Shown: positions 44,997-54,745 of the stretch, one piece after another
How positions within the stretch are numbered: the stretch's first letter is position 1
How the letters are laid out: every line of letters begins with the position of its first letter
NCBI RefSeq assembly: GCF_020621385.1
Contig: NZ_JAESVA010000001.1
Coordinates: 1 to 64,000, forward strand
Direction: 5' to 3'
DNA from: Acidisoma cellulosilyticum
GTDB lineage: Bacteria > Pseudomonadota > Alphaproteobacteria > Acetobacterales > Acetobacteraceae
DNA length: 64,000 bases
The notes under the pieces: generated by a model
Seen by the model: the letters and a program-made list of their open reading frames with translations, nothing else
Databases searched by the model: none
Told to the model about the DNA's origin: nothing
Made by a program: the position numbers and the translations under genes

Positions 44997-46127
44997 ATGT
45001 CCGCCGAAACCGAAGCTTTAGCCGAACAAATCAGGCAATCCGTCACGCTGCTCCGCAGGCATCTTGACTGGGACGTTGCGACGATCCGCCTTGAGGAGTT
45101 GAATCAGCGCGCCGAAGACCCGACGCTATGGGCTGACGCCGCCGCCGCGCAGGTTCTGATGCGCGAGCGCACCAGGCTCGCCACCGGCATCGATGCCGTG
45201 CGCCGTCTGGAGACCGAGGTCGAGGATACGCTCGGCCTGGTCGAAATGGCGGAAGCCGAGAGCGACGCCGAGATGATCGGCGACGGTGTCGCGACGCTGA
45301 AGCGGTTGGCCGAGGAAGCCAAGCTGCGGGAGATCGAAAGCCTGCTATCCGGCGAGGCCGACGGCAACAACGCCTTTATCGAGATCAATGCCGGCGCCGG
45401 TGGTACCGAAGCCCAGGACTGGGCCGAGATGATGCAGCGCATGTACACGCGCTGGGCGGAAAAGCACGGCTACAAGATCGAGATCATGGAGACGTCGGAA
45501 GGCGAGCAGGCCGGGATCAAATCCGCGACCCTCATGGTCAGCGGTCCCAGCGCCTACGGCTGGCTGAAGACGGAGGCCGGCGTGCATCGTCTGGTCCGGA
45601 TCAGCCCTTTCGATTCGGCCGCGCGTCGCCAGACCAGCTTCGCCAGCGTCTATGTCTATCCCGAAGTCGACGATACCATCGTGATCGACATCAATCCGGC
45701 GGACCTCAAGGTCGATACCTTCCGGGCCTCGGGCGCGGGCGGCCAGCACGTCAATAAGACGGAAAGCGCCATCCGCATCACCCATGTCCCGTCCGGCATC
45801 ATCGTCGCCTGCCAGACGGACCGCAGCCAGCATCGCAACCGCGCGACCGCTATGGGCATGCTGAAGGCCCGGCTTTATGAGATGGAGCTGAAGAAGCAGG
45901 AAGACGCGGCCAACGAAGCGGCTGCGTCCAAAACCGATATCGGCTGGGGCCATCAGATCCGTTCCTACGTTCTGGCACCGTATCAGCTGGTCAAGGACCT
46001 GCGGACGAATATAGAAACAGGTAATCCGGCCGCCGTGCTGGATGGTGAGCTGGATGCATTCATGGCAGCAGCCTTGGCAGCCCGCGTCGGTGCGACCCGC
46101 AGCGAAGCGAGCGCCGCAGCCCGCTGA
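44997..46127 (+). CDS. prfB: Peptide chain release factor 2
   Basis: A 376-residue RF2 that ends translation at UGA and UAA. The stop-reading tripeptide is SPF in VRISPFDSAARRQTSF, and the peptidyl-tRNA hydrolysis motif GGQ is in GAGGQHVNKTES. The gene is a single frame: codons 21-24 read AGG CAT CTT GAC, whereas most bacteria have CTT-T-GAC with a programmed +1 frameshift and an upstream AGG-rich site. The extra base is absent here. No ribosome site is visible before ATG 44997, so coupling to mrcA (eight bases upstream) is likely. Confidence 0.96.
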   Translation: MSAETEALAEQIRQSVTLLRRHLDWDVATIRLEELNQRAEDPTLWADAAAAQVLMRERTRLATGIDAVRRLETEVEDTLGLVEMAEAESDAEMIGDGVATLKRLAEEAKLREIESLLSGEADGNNAFIEINAGAGGTEAQDWAEMMQRMYTRWAEKHGYKIEIMETSEGEQAGIKSATLMVSGPSAYGWLKTEAGVHRLVRISPFDSAARRQTSFASVYVYPEVDDTIVIDINPADLKVDTFRASGAGGQHVNKTESAIRITHVPSGIIVACQTDRSQHRNRATAMGMLKARLYEMELKKQEDAANEAAASKTDIGWGHQIRSYVLAPYQLVKDLRTNIETGNPAAVLDGELDAFMAAALAARVGATRSEASAAAR

Positions 46128-46196
46128 CCGGCATGAAGATAGCCCTCACCCGCTAGCGTCCGTCAGGTTTAGGTGGAAACGACCCCTTGCCCCGTC

Positions 46197-46270
46197 ATGA
46201 CCGGGCTTGACCCGGTCATCCAGTCCTTGGGCGCCCCAACGAATGGATGCCCGGCTCTGGGGCCGGGCAT
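46197..46270. repeat. Paired palindromic intergenic repeat
   Basis: Two perfect 9-bp hairpins, ATGACCGGG-CTTGA-CCCGGTCAT (46197-46219) and ATGCCCGGC-TCTGGG-GCCGGGCAT (46247-46270), sit in the gap after prfB. Their GTCATGACCGGG and GGGCATGACGA ends resemble palindromic elements common in alphaproteobacterial intergenic DNA. This differs from the TCCGCGCA family. Confidence 0.6.
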
Positions 46271-46346
46271 GACGATATTAGGGACAAGCTTCAGTTAAAA
46301 TCAGACAAACTCTAGCGTCCCGATAGCGTGTGAAGGGTTGTCCAAG

Positions 46347-47189
46347 ATGCCTTTGCGATCCCCGTGGATTTCGCTCGTCGCCCTCGTCCTGATGGTATTG
46401 GCGGTTGGCGCCGGCGCGGCGACCCGCCGGCGCTGGCCCGAATATCACGCCAATCGCGAAACGATCGAGCTTCTGCAGACGACGGTGATGCTGCTGGCAA
46501 CCTTCGCCGCCATCGTCCTCGGTCTGCTCATCAACTCCGCCAAATCCGATTTCGACGGCCTCGACAACGATATCCGCAGTTTCGCGTCCTCCCTCGTGCA
46601 GCTCGATTACGGACTGGAAGAGCTAGGACCGACAGGCGTGCCGATCCGTCAGGATCTGGCGCGCTATACGGCGGCGGCGATCACGGCCGACTGGCGCAGC
46701 CAAGCGCCCCCCAGCGGGAACTACTTTCCCCATCTGCAGGCGAGCCACACGCCCGGCGTGGGCGTCAATACACCGGTTCTCGGTCAGTTGCTGGAACATG
46801 TGAGCGTGGAACTGGATAGCCTCGCCCCGACCTCTCCGGTCCTCACCCGGCATCAGATATCGGCCCAGCGGCTGATGAGCAACACGATCGCGCAGCGTTG
46901 GAAGATTGTCAGCGCATCCATGGGCACGCTCTCCACGCCCTTCTTCGCGATGCTGCTTTTCTGGATGCTGGTGATCTATCTCTGCTTCGGCGTCAGCGCG
47001 CCGCTGAACCATATCAACGCAATGGCTCTGTTCCTGAGCGCGCTGGCACTGACCTCGGCGCTGTTCGTGATCATCGATCTCAACACACCCTTTTCAGGCG
47101 CTTTTACCGTCGATAGCGCGCCGATGCGCAGCGCGCTGGATGAGATGCTGCACCAGCCGGACGGCACGCCGCCCGCCATGACGCCGTAA
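46347..47189 (+). CDS. Bestrophin-like (DUF4239) membrane protein
   Basis: A 280-residue protein with two N-terminal and two C-terminal hydrophobic segments (WISLVALVLMVLAVGAGAA, TVMLLATFAAIVLGLLINS, FFAMLLFWMLVIYLCFG and ALFLSALALTSALFVII) around a soluble middle. SAKSDFDGLDNDIRSFASSL and VIIDLNTPFSGAF match the DUF4239 bestrophin-like family. The family is suggested to form channels; function is unproven. ATG 46347 with GAAGGG upstream is the likely start. Confidence 0.78.
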   Translation: MPLRSPWISLVALVLMVLAVGAGAATRRRWPEYHANRETIELLQTTVMLLATFAAIVLGLLINSAKSDFDGLDNDIRSFASSLVQLDYGLEELGPTGVPIRQDLARYTAAAITADWRSQAPPSGNYFPHLQASHTPGVGVNTPVLGQLLEHVSVELDSLAPTSPVLTRHQISAQRLMSNTIAQRWKIVSASMGTLSTPFFAMLLFWMLVIYLCFGVSAPLNHINAMALFLSALALTSALFVIIDLNTPFSGAFTVDSAPMRSALDEMLHQPDGTPPAMTP

Positions 47190-47249
47190 TTTCGGCGCGC
47201 GAGGCTAATGGCGCGTGCTGGCCGAAGGCAATGGGGCCTCTGCTCAAAC

Positions 47250-47340
47250 GGGTAGTTCCCCGGGACAGGGCGGGGATGACGAATAAAGACAAAGCCGATT
47301 TCAAAACCGTCGTCCGCGCACTTGTTGCGCGGATCTACCC
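47250..47340. repeat. Dispersed hairpin repeat with GGGTAG/CTACCC ends
   Basis: The 91-bp element begins GGGTAG and ends CTACCC. Inside lie CCCCG-N-CGGGG (47259-47274) and the perfect stem TCCGCGCA-CTTGT-TGCGCGGA (47313-47333). It lies between the bestrophin-like gene and the convergent 99-residue gene. Confidence 0.65.
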
Positions 47341-47384
47341 GGTGCCGCAGGCGGACCTTATCTTGGCGCCCCCAGCCAGTGAGG

Positions 47385-47684
47385 TCACATGCCCTCGTGC
47401 TTGCCTTCGCCGTGCGGCAGCAGGTGCTTATCGACCTCAAGCCTCAGCTCGTCGATCGCCGTGATGGAAACGGGATCGATCGCCTCGATCGCCGTCAGAA
47501 TGGTCTGACAGGCGTCGCGCAGGGCATGCAGGAAGCCATGTCCGGTTTCATCGACATGGCTCGGTTGATCGGAACCGGTGAGCGTCTTGTCCAGGTGATC
47601 GGCGGCTTCGTCATGCCCTTGCGCGCGCAGCTGGTCCGCCAGCAGGCGGGCGCGGGTGGCTGGGGTTTGCTGGTCGTCGCTCAT
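47385..47684 (-). CDS. Hypothetical 99-residue soluble protein
   Basis: A small acidic, helical protein: TRARLLADQLRAQGHDEAADHLDKTL followed by HALRDACQTILTAIEAID and VDKHLLPHGEGKHEGM. It starts at ATG 47684 with GAGG nearby. It lies 80 bases after emrB on the same strand. I do not recognise a family, but the composition and third-base GC are those of a coding gene. Confidence 0.6.
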   Translation of the reverse strand: MSDDQQTPATRARLLADQLRAQGHDEAADHLDKTLTGSDQPSHVDETGHGFLHALRDACQTILTAIEAIDPVSITAIDELRLEVDKHLLPHGEGKHEGM

Positions 47685-47763
47685 CGCCTCATCGTCCGGT
47701 TAGTGAAGCCCATGGTGTGTTCCCTTGCCCGTCCTTGGTCAAGCCGGGGCAAGGGGCAGCAGG

Positions 47764-49359
47764 TTAATGCCCGCCGCCGCCGCGACCGCCGCCTTTGGTC
47801 GGCGAGAACAGGAAGGCGAGCGGAATGACGCAGAAGGCCGCGACGCCGCAATAAACAAACAGGTCACGATAGGCGAGCATCGACGCCTGCTTGATGAACA
47901 TCTCATTGATCTGCGCCGGCAGCATCTGGGAAATCTGCCCCGAGACATAGCCGAGACTGGTCAAGGCGCCGCGCAACTGCTGTTGCAGCTCATTATACGG
48001 CGCCCAAAGCGGCGTCATATAATGCTGAAGATAGGCCATATGCGTCTGCGTACGCTCGGTCACACCAGCGGTCGCGAGCGAGATGCCGATCGAGCCCGCG
48101 ATATTGCGCAGCATGACGAAAAGCGAGCTTGCGTCATTGTTCAGGGAGCGCGGCAAGGTCGTATAGGCGATCGTGCTGACAGGCACGAAGAGGAAAGCCA
48201 GACCGAGCACCTGGAAGATGCGCGCGACGACGAGACTCCCGAAATTGATCGTCGGCACCACGATCAGGCTGGAATAGAAATAGGACAGGCCGATCAACAG
48301 AAAGCCGAAAGCGATGATCAGTCGCGTCTGCACATTGGGCATCAGGAACTTGCCGACGAGCGGGATGAGCACGACGATGGCGATAGCCCCCGGCGACAGG
48401 ATCAAGCCAGCTAAGGTCGCGGTGTAACCCAATTGCTGCTGCGCCAGCTGCGGCACCAGAACGGCACCGGAATACAGAACCGCGCCGACGCCGGTGATCA
48501 TCACCGTGCCGACCGCGAAATTGCGGTCCTTGAAGACGCTGAGCCGCACGATGGGCTTGTCCGTCGTCGTCAGCCAGACGATCGCGCCGATGATGCCGAC
48601 AACCGCGAAAGCCGCCATCATCACGATGAAGCCGGAGCTGAACCAGTCCTCATCCTCACCGCGATCCATCATGACCTGCAGACAGCCGATGCCGAGCGCG
48701 ATGAGGGTCAGGCCGATCCAGTCCGTATCGCCGAACCGCGCCTTGTCCCGCTTCACCCATGGCGGATCCTCGACCAGCGTCATGACCGCAAAGAAGGCGA
48801 TCAGGCCGACGGGGATGTTGATCCAGAAAATCCAGCGCCAGGAATAGCTGTCGGTCAGGAAGCCGCCCAAGGTCGGCCCGATGGCGGGCGCAAAGATCAC
48901 CGCGATGGCGACGACGCCGAAGGCCGCGCCACGCTTCTTGGGCTCGAACGTATCCAGAATGATCGCCTGCTGGTTCGGCTGCAGGCCGCCGCCGAAGAAG
49001 CCCTGCATCAACCGGAACACCACCATCTGGCCGAGGGAGGTCGCGGTGCCGCAGAGGAAGGAGCAGACGACGAAACCAGCGATACAGATCAGGAAATAGC
49101 GCTTCCGGCCGATGACGCGGCCGATGAAGCCCGAGATCGGCAGCACGATGCCGTTCGCCACCAGATAGGATGTCAGCGTCCAGGTCGCGTCGTCATAGCT
49201 GGCCGAGACCGAACCCGCGATATGGGGCAAGGACACGTTGACGATCGTCGTGTCCAGAATCTCCATGAAGGCCGCGATCGTCACGACGACCGCGATCAGC
49301 CAAGGATTGGCCTTCGGACGCCAGACGGCGTCCTCGGCGTGATGAGCGGCTCCGCTCAT
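47764..49359 (-). CDS. emrB: DHA2-family multidrug efflux MFS transporter (EmrB-like)
   Basis: A 531-residue, 14-segment drug-proton antiporter. The start WLIAVVVTIAAFMEILDTTIVNVSLPHIAGS is the EmrB hallmark, and GFIGRVIGRKRYFLIC is the loop 2-3 motif. The C-terminal tail ends in a Gly-rich stretch (KGGGRGGGGH). It works with EmrA and an outer-membrane channel, which is not in the window. The ATG overlaps the emrA stop by four bases (ATGA). Confidence 0.93.
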   Translation of the reverse strand: MSGAAHHAEDAVWRPKANPWLIAVVVTIAAFMEILDTTIVNVSLPHIAGSVSASYDDATWTLTSYLVANGIVLPISGFIGRVIGRKRYFLICIAGFVVCSFLCGTATSLGQMVVFRLMQGFFGGGLQPNQQAIILDTFEPKKRGAAFGVVAIAVIFAPAIGPTLGGFLTDSYSWRWIFWINIPVGLIAFFAVMTLVEDPPWVKRDKARFGDTDWIGLTLIALGIGCLQVMMDRGEDEDWFSSGFIVMMAAFAVVGIIGAIVWLTTTDKPIVRLSVFKDRNFAVGTVMITGVGAVLYSGAVLVPQLAQQQLGYTATLAGLILSPGAIAIVVLIPLVGKFLMPNVQTRLIIAFGFLLIGLSYFYSSLIVVPTINFGSLVVARIFQVLGLAFLFVPVSTIAYTTLPRSLNNDASSLFVMLRNIAGSIGISLATAGVTERTQTHMAYLQHYMTPLWAPYNELQQQLRGALTSLGYVSGQISQMLPAQINEMFIKQASMLAYRDLFVYCGVAAFCVIPLAFLFSPTKGGGRGGGGH

Positions 49360-50672
49360 TGATTCGGCGGCACTTCGTTTTCAACGCCCGGCGCGTTGCC
49401 GTCCGTCACGGTCCTGGTGACATCGACCGTGGGCTCGACCGACAGGCCGAGCGGCAGCGGGATTTTCGGGTTGAGCCCGTGGTCGATAATGATCTTCACC
49501 GGCACGCGCTGCACGATCTTGACGAAATTGCCGGTCGCGTTTTCGGCCGGGAAGGCACTGAAGCGGCTGCCGGACCCCATCTGCACGCTATCGACATGGC
49601 CGGTGAGATGCAGGCTGGGATAGGCATCGACCGCGATATCAACCGCCTGGCCCGGTAGCATGCGGGCGAGCTGCGTTTCCTTGAAATTGGCGGTGATCCA
49701 GACCTCGGGCACCACCAGGCTCATGATCGACTGGCCCGCCGACAGATAATAGCCGGCTTCCACATTGCGCTGCGTCACCCAGCCGTCCTGCGGCGCGCGA
49801 ACCGTCGTGTAGGACAGATTGAGCTTCGCCTGGTCCAGCTGCGCCTGTGCATTGCGCACCAGCCCTTCCAGCTGCTTCACCTGGGCGGCGGCCGTATCGA
49901 TATTCTCCTGCACAAGCTGTGCGGCTTGCAGCTGACCCTGGGCCTGTTTCACCTGGCCCTCACCCTGGCCGAGACTGGCATTGGCCTGATCGACCTGCTG
50001 CTGCGTCGTCGCGGCGGCCGAAACCGCATGCTGCCGGTGATAGTCTTTCTGCGCATTCAGCAGGCCCGCCTGAGCGACTTCCAGATTGCCCTGGGCTTGC
50101 AGCAGGTCTGCCGGATAGGTGACCTTCGCCTTGGCCAGGGCGATGCGCGATGCCTCCAGCTGGCCCTCATCCTGCGCCAACTGGCCTTCGGCCTTGTCGA
50201 CCGACGCCTGATAGTCGCGCGGGTCGAGCTGGATGATCGGTTGGCCTTTCTTCAGCAACTGGTTGTCGTTCACGAAAAGCTTGACCACCTGACCGGAAAC
50301 GCGCGGCGCGATGGTGATCGCGCGGCCATCCGTGAAGGCGTCATCCGTGTCGATCAGATTGCGGTTCGACCACCAATAGAAGACGGCGGCGATGGCGACG
50401 AGGATGATCACCAGGATGAAAATCAGCCTTGGCAGGATCTTCCGGCGCTTGGGCGGCGGGGCAGCCGGCTTGGCCGCGTCCTGCGGCTTTTGCTCGGGCT
50501 TCGCCTCCGTCTGCTGGCCGCCGCCGGAGACGATCTGCGTGCCACCCGAATTGACGGTGGTGCTGCCGGCATAGCCGCTCGCGGGGATGACCTGGCTGCC
50601 ACCGCTATTGACGACGGTATGACCGGGGGTATGGCCGGCGGCTGCGCCGGAATTATCTGAACTGCCACTCAC
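49356..50672 (-). CDS. emrA: EmrA-like membrane fusion protein with AIDA-type repeat tail
   Basis: A 438-residue HlyD-family adaptor: one transmembrane helix (LIFILVIILVAIAAVFYW, about 85-103), a biotinyl-lipoyl half (APRVSGQVVKLFVNDNQLLKKG), a long coiled coil rich in Gln and Ala (about 150-290) and a beta-barrel part. Uniquely, the cytoplasmic N-terminus holds two copies of an AIDA-adhesin-like repeat, TVVNSGGSQVI and TTVNSGGTQIVSGGG (residues 19-52). Start GTG 50672. It links EmrB to an outer-membrane channel. A 22-bp palindrome lies 190 bases upstream. Confidence 0.9.
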   Translation of the reverse strand: MSGSSDNSGAAAGHTPGHTVVNSGGSQVIPASGYAGSTTVNSGGTQIVSGGGQQTEAKPEQKPQDAAKPAAPPPKRRKILPRLIFILVIILVAIAAVFYWWSNRNLIDTDDAFTDGRAITIAPRVSGQVVKLFVNDNQLLKKGQPIIQLDPRDYQASVDKAEGQLAQDEGQLEASRIALAKAKVTYPADLLQAQGNLEVAQAGLLNAQKDYHRQHAVSAAATTQQQVDQANASLGQGEGQVKQAQGQLQAAQLVQENIDTAAAQVKQLEGLVRNAQAQLDQAKLNLSYTTVRAPQDGWVTQRNVEAGYYLSAGQSIMSLVVPEVWITANFKETQLARMLPGQAVDIAVDAYPSLHLTGHVDSVQMGSGSRFSAFPAENATGNFVKIVQRVPVKIIIDHGLNPKIPLPLGLSVEPTVDVTRTVTDGNAPGVENEVPPNQ

Positions 50673-50862
50673 GTTAACTCTGCACTCCCTGCTGGCAGAG
50701 GACAGAGCCTCCGAATGGGGTCCCCAATGGGGTCAAGGATCGCGGGCAAGACAATGTTCGGGTTGGTAAAAGACCAGAGTCGACCGAGCCTGGGTTCATC
50801 TTGAACCAAGGAATTCCCTCGTTACGCCAGACGTTTAGAAACCTACCCGGTCGGCAAGACAC

Positions 50863-50884
50863 CCGCTGACCGATCGGTCAGCGG
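50863..50884. promoter_or_regulatory. 22-bp perfect palindrome upstream of emrAB
   Basis: CCGCTGACCGA is followed immediately by its exact reverse complement. The core TGACCGATCGGTCA is typical of TetR-family operators. It sits about 190 bases before emrA and 80 bases after oxyR ends. No TetR gene is adjacent. Confidence 0.6.
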
Positions 50885-50965
50885 TAGCGCATTTGGTGCG
50901 GCGCGTCGAGGTGGGAAGCCCCCGCCCGTCACATGACCTCAAATTGTTGTACGAAAAGGGCTGGC

Positions 50966-51952
50966 CTAAGCGACGGCAGGATCGGCCTCAGGAGCCGGAT
51001 CGGGCGCCGCTTGGGTGCCTTGGGGCGCATGGCCGCGCAGGAAGCCAGCCAGACGGCGGAAGGCAGTATTGCGCGGATCGCGCGACCGCCAGACGAGCCC
51101 GATGGTCCGGCCCGGCAAGGTTGGTGCCTGACCTTCACCCATTTCGATCGCCTCCACCGGCCTGATTGCGGCAAGCCCATCCAGGTCGGGCCGGTCCTTG
51201 ACCGACAGAGCCGGCAGGAGCGCAAACCCCTCCCCGGCCGCGATCATATGCCGCAGCATTTCCAGGCTGCTGGCAAATCGGCCCGCGCGTCGCGGATGGG
51301 AACCACAGAGCGCGACCGCCTGATCACGCAGGCAATGCCCTTCCTCCAGCAGCAAAAAATCCTCTCCACGCAGGTCTTCGACGGTGATGCGGTTGAGATG
51401 CGCGATGGGATGGCTTTCCGGCGCCACGATCTGGAAAGGCTCGAAAAACAGCGCTTCCGTTGACAGACCCGCCATCGGCTCGGGCAGCGCGATCAGCACA
51501 AGGTCCAGGCTATTCGCCTGCAGCCGGTCCAGAATCTGATCGGTCATCCCCTCCTCCAACCGCAGTGCCAGAGCCGGGAAGGCGCCGCGCAGGGATTGCA
51601 GGACCAAGGGCAGATAATAGGGCCCGAGCGTCGGGATGACACCAAGGCGCAGCGGGCCAGCCAGCGGATCGCCGTGAGACCTTGCGACATCGAACAGGCC
51701 TCGCGCTTCCCGCAGGACAGCGCGCGCCTGACGCAGGATCGCCGCTCCCTCCACAGTGACTTCCACACTTTTCCGCGATCTCTCAAACAGCGTGACGCGC
51801 AAAACTGCTTCCAGCTTGCGGATCTGTTCGCTCAGCGCCGGCTGGCTGACCCCGCAGCGCTCCGCCGCTTTGCCAAAATGTCTCAAATCCGCGACCGCAA
51901 TCGCGTATTCTAAATCGCGCAGGGACAGGCCCGCGAAGCCCCACTCGCTCAT
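50966..51952 (-). CDS. oxyR: OxyR hydrogen-peroxide sensor (LysR family)
   Basis: A 328-residue LysR regulator. The N-terminal helix-turn-helix is LRHFGKAAERCGVSQPALSEQ and the effector domain follows. The peroxide-sensing pair is present in LEEGHCLRDQAVALCGSH, matching Cys199/Cys208 of E. coli OxyR in position and context. The start is ATG 51952 (GGGGA upstream); the open frame to 52138 crosses the katA promoter. It is divergent from katA, the classic target. Confidence 0.93.
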   Translation of the reverse strand: MSEWGFAGLSLRDLEYAIAVADLRHFGKAAERCGVSQPALSEQIRKLEAVLRVTLFERSRKSVEVTVEGAAILRQARAVLREARGLFDVARSHGDPLAGPLRLGVIPTLGPYYLPLVLQSLRGAFPALALRLEEGMTDQILDRLQANSLDLVLIALPEPMAGLSTEALFFEPFQIVAPESHPIAHLNRITVEDLRGEDFLLLEEGHCLRDQAVALCGSHPRRAGRFASSLEMLRHMIAAGEGFALLPALSVKDRPDLDGLAAIRPVEAIEMGEGQAPTLPGRTIGLVWRSRDPRNTAFRRLAGFLRGHAPQGTQAAPDPAPEADPAVA

Positions 51953-51976
51953 GCAATCCCCGCCAAGAAACTGACC

Positions 51977-52013
51977 ATAGGAACAGCCTATCGATTTCTT
52001 AGGAAGAATCAAT
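51977..52013. promoter_or_regulatory. Two-part OxyR-type binding site
   Basis: ATAG-N7-CTAT at 51977-51991 is followed after seven bases by the weaker TTAG-N7-CAAT at 51999-52013. This is the four-half-site spacing of OxyR tetramer sites, in the 125-base divergent spacer between oxyR and katA. Confidence 0.65.
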
Positions 52014-52076
52014 TTCACCGATCGACCTGAGGCGCCTAGACAGGCTGTCACGAGGCAACATCCAAAAGAGGTTCTT

Positions 52077-53570
<1,494 letters not shown>

Positions 53571-53580
53571 CTTTCATGAA

Positions 53581-53617
53581 CGGGTAGATCCGCGCACTTG
53601 TTGCGCGTATCTACCCG
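53581..53617. repeat. Solo hairpin repeat after katA
   Basis: GGGTAGATCCGCGCA pairs with TGCGCGTATCTACCC across CTTGT, with one mismatch, giving a 15-bp stem. It is the most compact copy of the dispersed family and lies between the convergent katA and ABM genes, so it may end both transcripts. Confidence 0.7.
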
Positions 53618-53634
53618 GTTTCATCGCGACTAAA

Positions 53635-54387
53635 TCAAGCCAGCGTCACATCAAGAAGATCAGCCCGCGACTTGGCGAGCGGACGCGCCAGCGTATCGGC
53701 ATAGGCCGCACGGATCTTGGTGATGACGGGCCGCTTGAGATTGGCAAGATGAGCTGGTTTGTCCAGCCAACGTTCGATCTGCACCAATCCGTTCGGATTA
53801 TTGACGCTCTTGTAAAGATCGAAGGAGATATTGCCCTTTGCCTGACGGAAGGTCGGCAGCAGCGGCGTCACCCTTTCCAGCAGCGTATCGCGCATACCCG
53901 GCTTCACCAGGATTTCGACCAGAACATTCGCCGTTGTCTGCGCATTGTCCGGCACAGCCCAGAAGGCGCCGGTCCCCGTGGAACCGGGCTGCAAGAACTC
54001 ATGCCCGATCGCGCCGCTGAGATCAGTCTTCGCTGCCGCATGCATGGCAAGCAGCGCCGGCTGTTTGATATGGACCGCATAGGCTGCCGCATTCTGCCAC
54101 TGCTCGAAGACAAAAAGCGTGTTCGGGCTGCCGATCTTCTGGAAAATATTGAAACCGATATTGCCGGGCGCTGATCGCGCATCCATCGCATTGGCGCGCA
54201 GAGCGATGAGGAAATGCGCCATCGCCTGCGGCTTGACCTGCAACCTAGCCAAATTTTCGAAAATGCCGCTTTGGGGCAAAGCCTGCGCCGATGCGGGGGT
54301 GCTGAAGGCAGAGCCCGCACCAACGGCCAAACCGCCCAAGGCAGCAACTTGAAAAAGATTTCGGCGGGATAGGACGAAGGAGGACAT
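53635..54387 (-). CDS. Tat-exported double ABM-domain protein
   Basis: A 250-residue protein with a twin-arginine leader (SRRNLFQVAALGGLAVGAGS, cleavage after ASAQ). The mature part holds two copies of the antibiotic biosynthesis monooxygenase (ABM) ferredoxin-like fold: FENLARLQVKPQAMAHFLIA and later VEILVKPGMRDTLLERVTPL, each with a Trp-containing strand (FEQWQNAAAYAVH, IERWLDKPAHLAN). ABM proteins include monooxygenases and haem-degrading enzymes; export and tandem domains are unusual. Start ATG 54387. No catalytic residues can be assigned. Confidence 0.78.
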   Translation of the reverse strand: MSSFVLSRRNLFQVAALGGLAVGAGSAFSTPASAQALPQSGIFENLARLQVKPQAMAHFLIALRANAMDARSAPGNIGFNIFQKIGSPNTLFVFEQWQNAAAYAVHIKQPALLAMHAAAKTDLSGAIGHEFLQPGSTGTGAFWAVPDNAQTTANVLVEILVKPGMRDTLLERVTPLLPTFRQAKGNISFDLYKSVNNPNGLVQIERWLDKPAHLANLKRPVITKIRAAYADTLARPLAKSRADLLDVTLA

Positions 54388-54745
54388 GGCAATTCCATTC
54401 AATACAACGGCGCCTGAAAGCGGGCGCGCTGCCTCCGTCATCGCCCGTGTAAAATTACCGATCGCAGACCTTGCCATTAAAGAAGATCAACATTGCCGGC
54501 CGACAATGTCGCAATTCGGCCGTTTCTTTTGTCGCAATCGAAAGCGATGCCGATGCCTTAACGTTGTTCACGCAATTTCCTGCTTGAACCGGGTTGCACC
54601 GATCAGCGCAGGGCATGCGCCATGCGCAACCGTGAAATGCAGTCGTCGCATTTTTGCCGGCCACTGCCCGGCGGCGCCAAGGGGTAGAAATTTGTCACGA
54701 AACTCTTCCGAATAGCGCCGGCTTGCTGTTTATGCTCAGCCGGCA
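54388..54745. other. Intergenic region, divergent, structured near the AI-2E gene start
   Basis: It contains direct repeats TGTCGCAAT (about 54507 and 54533) and CGGCCGA/TCGGCCG arms. GCCGGCT-N14-AGCCGGC at 54717-54744 ends one base before the ATG at 54746, so the ribosome-binding region would be folded into a stem. No gene is seen. Confidence 0.4.
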
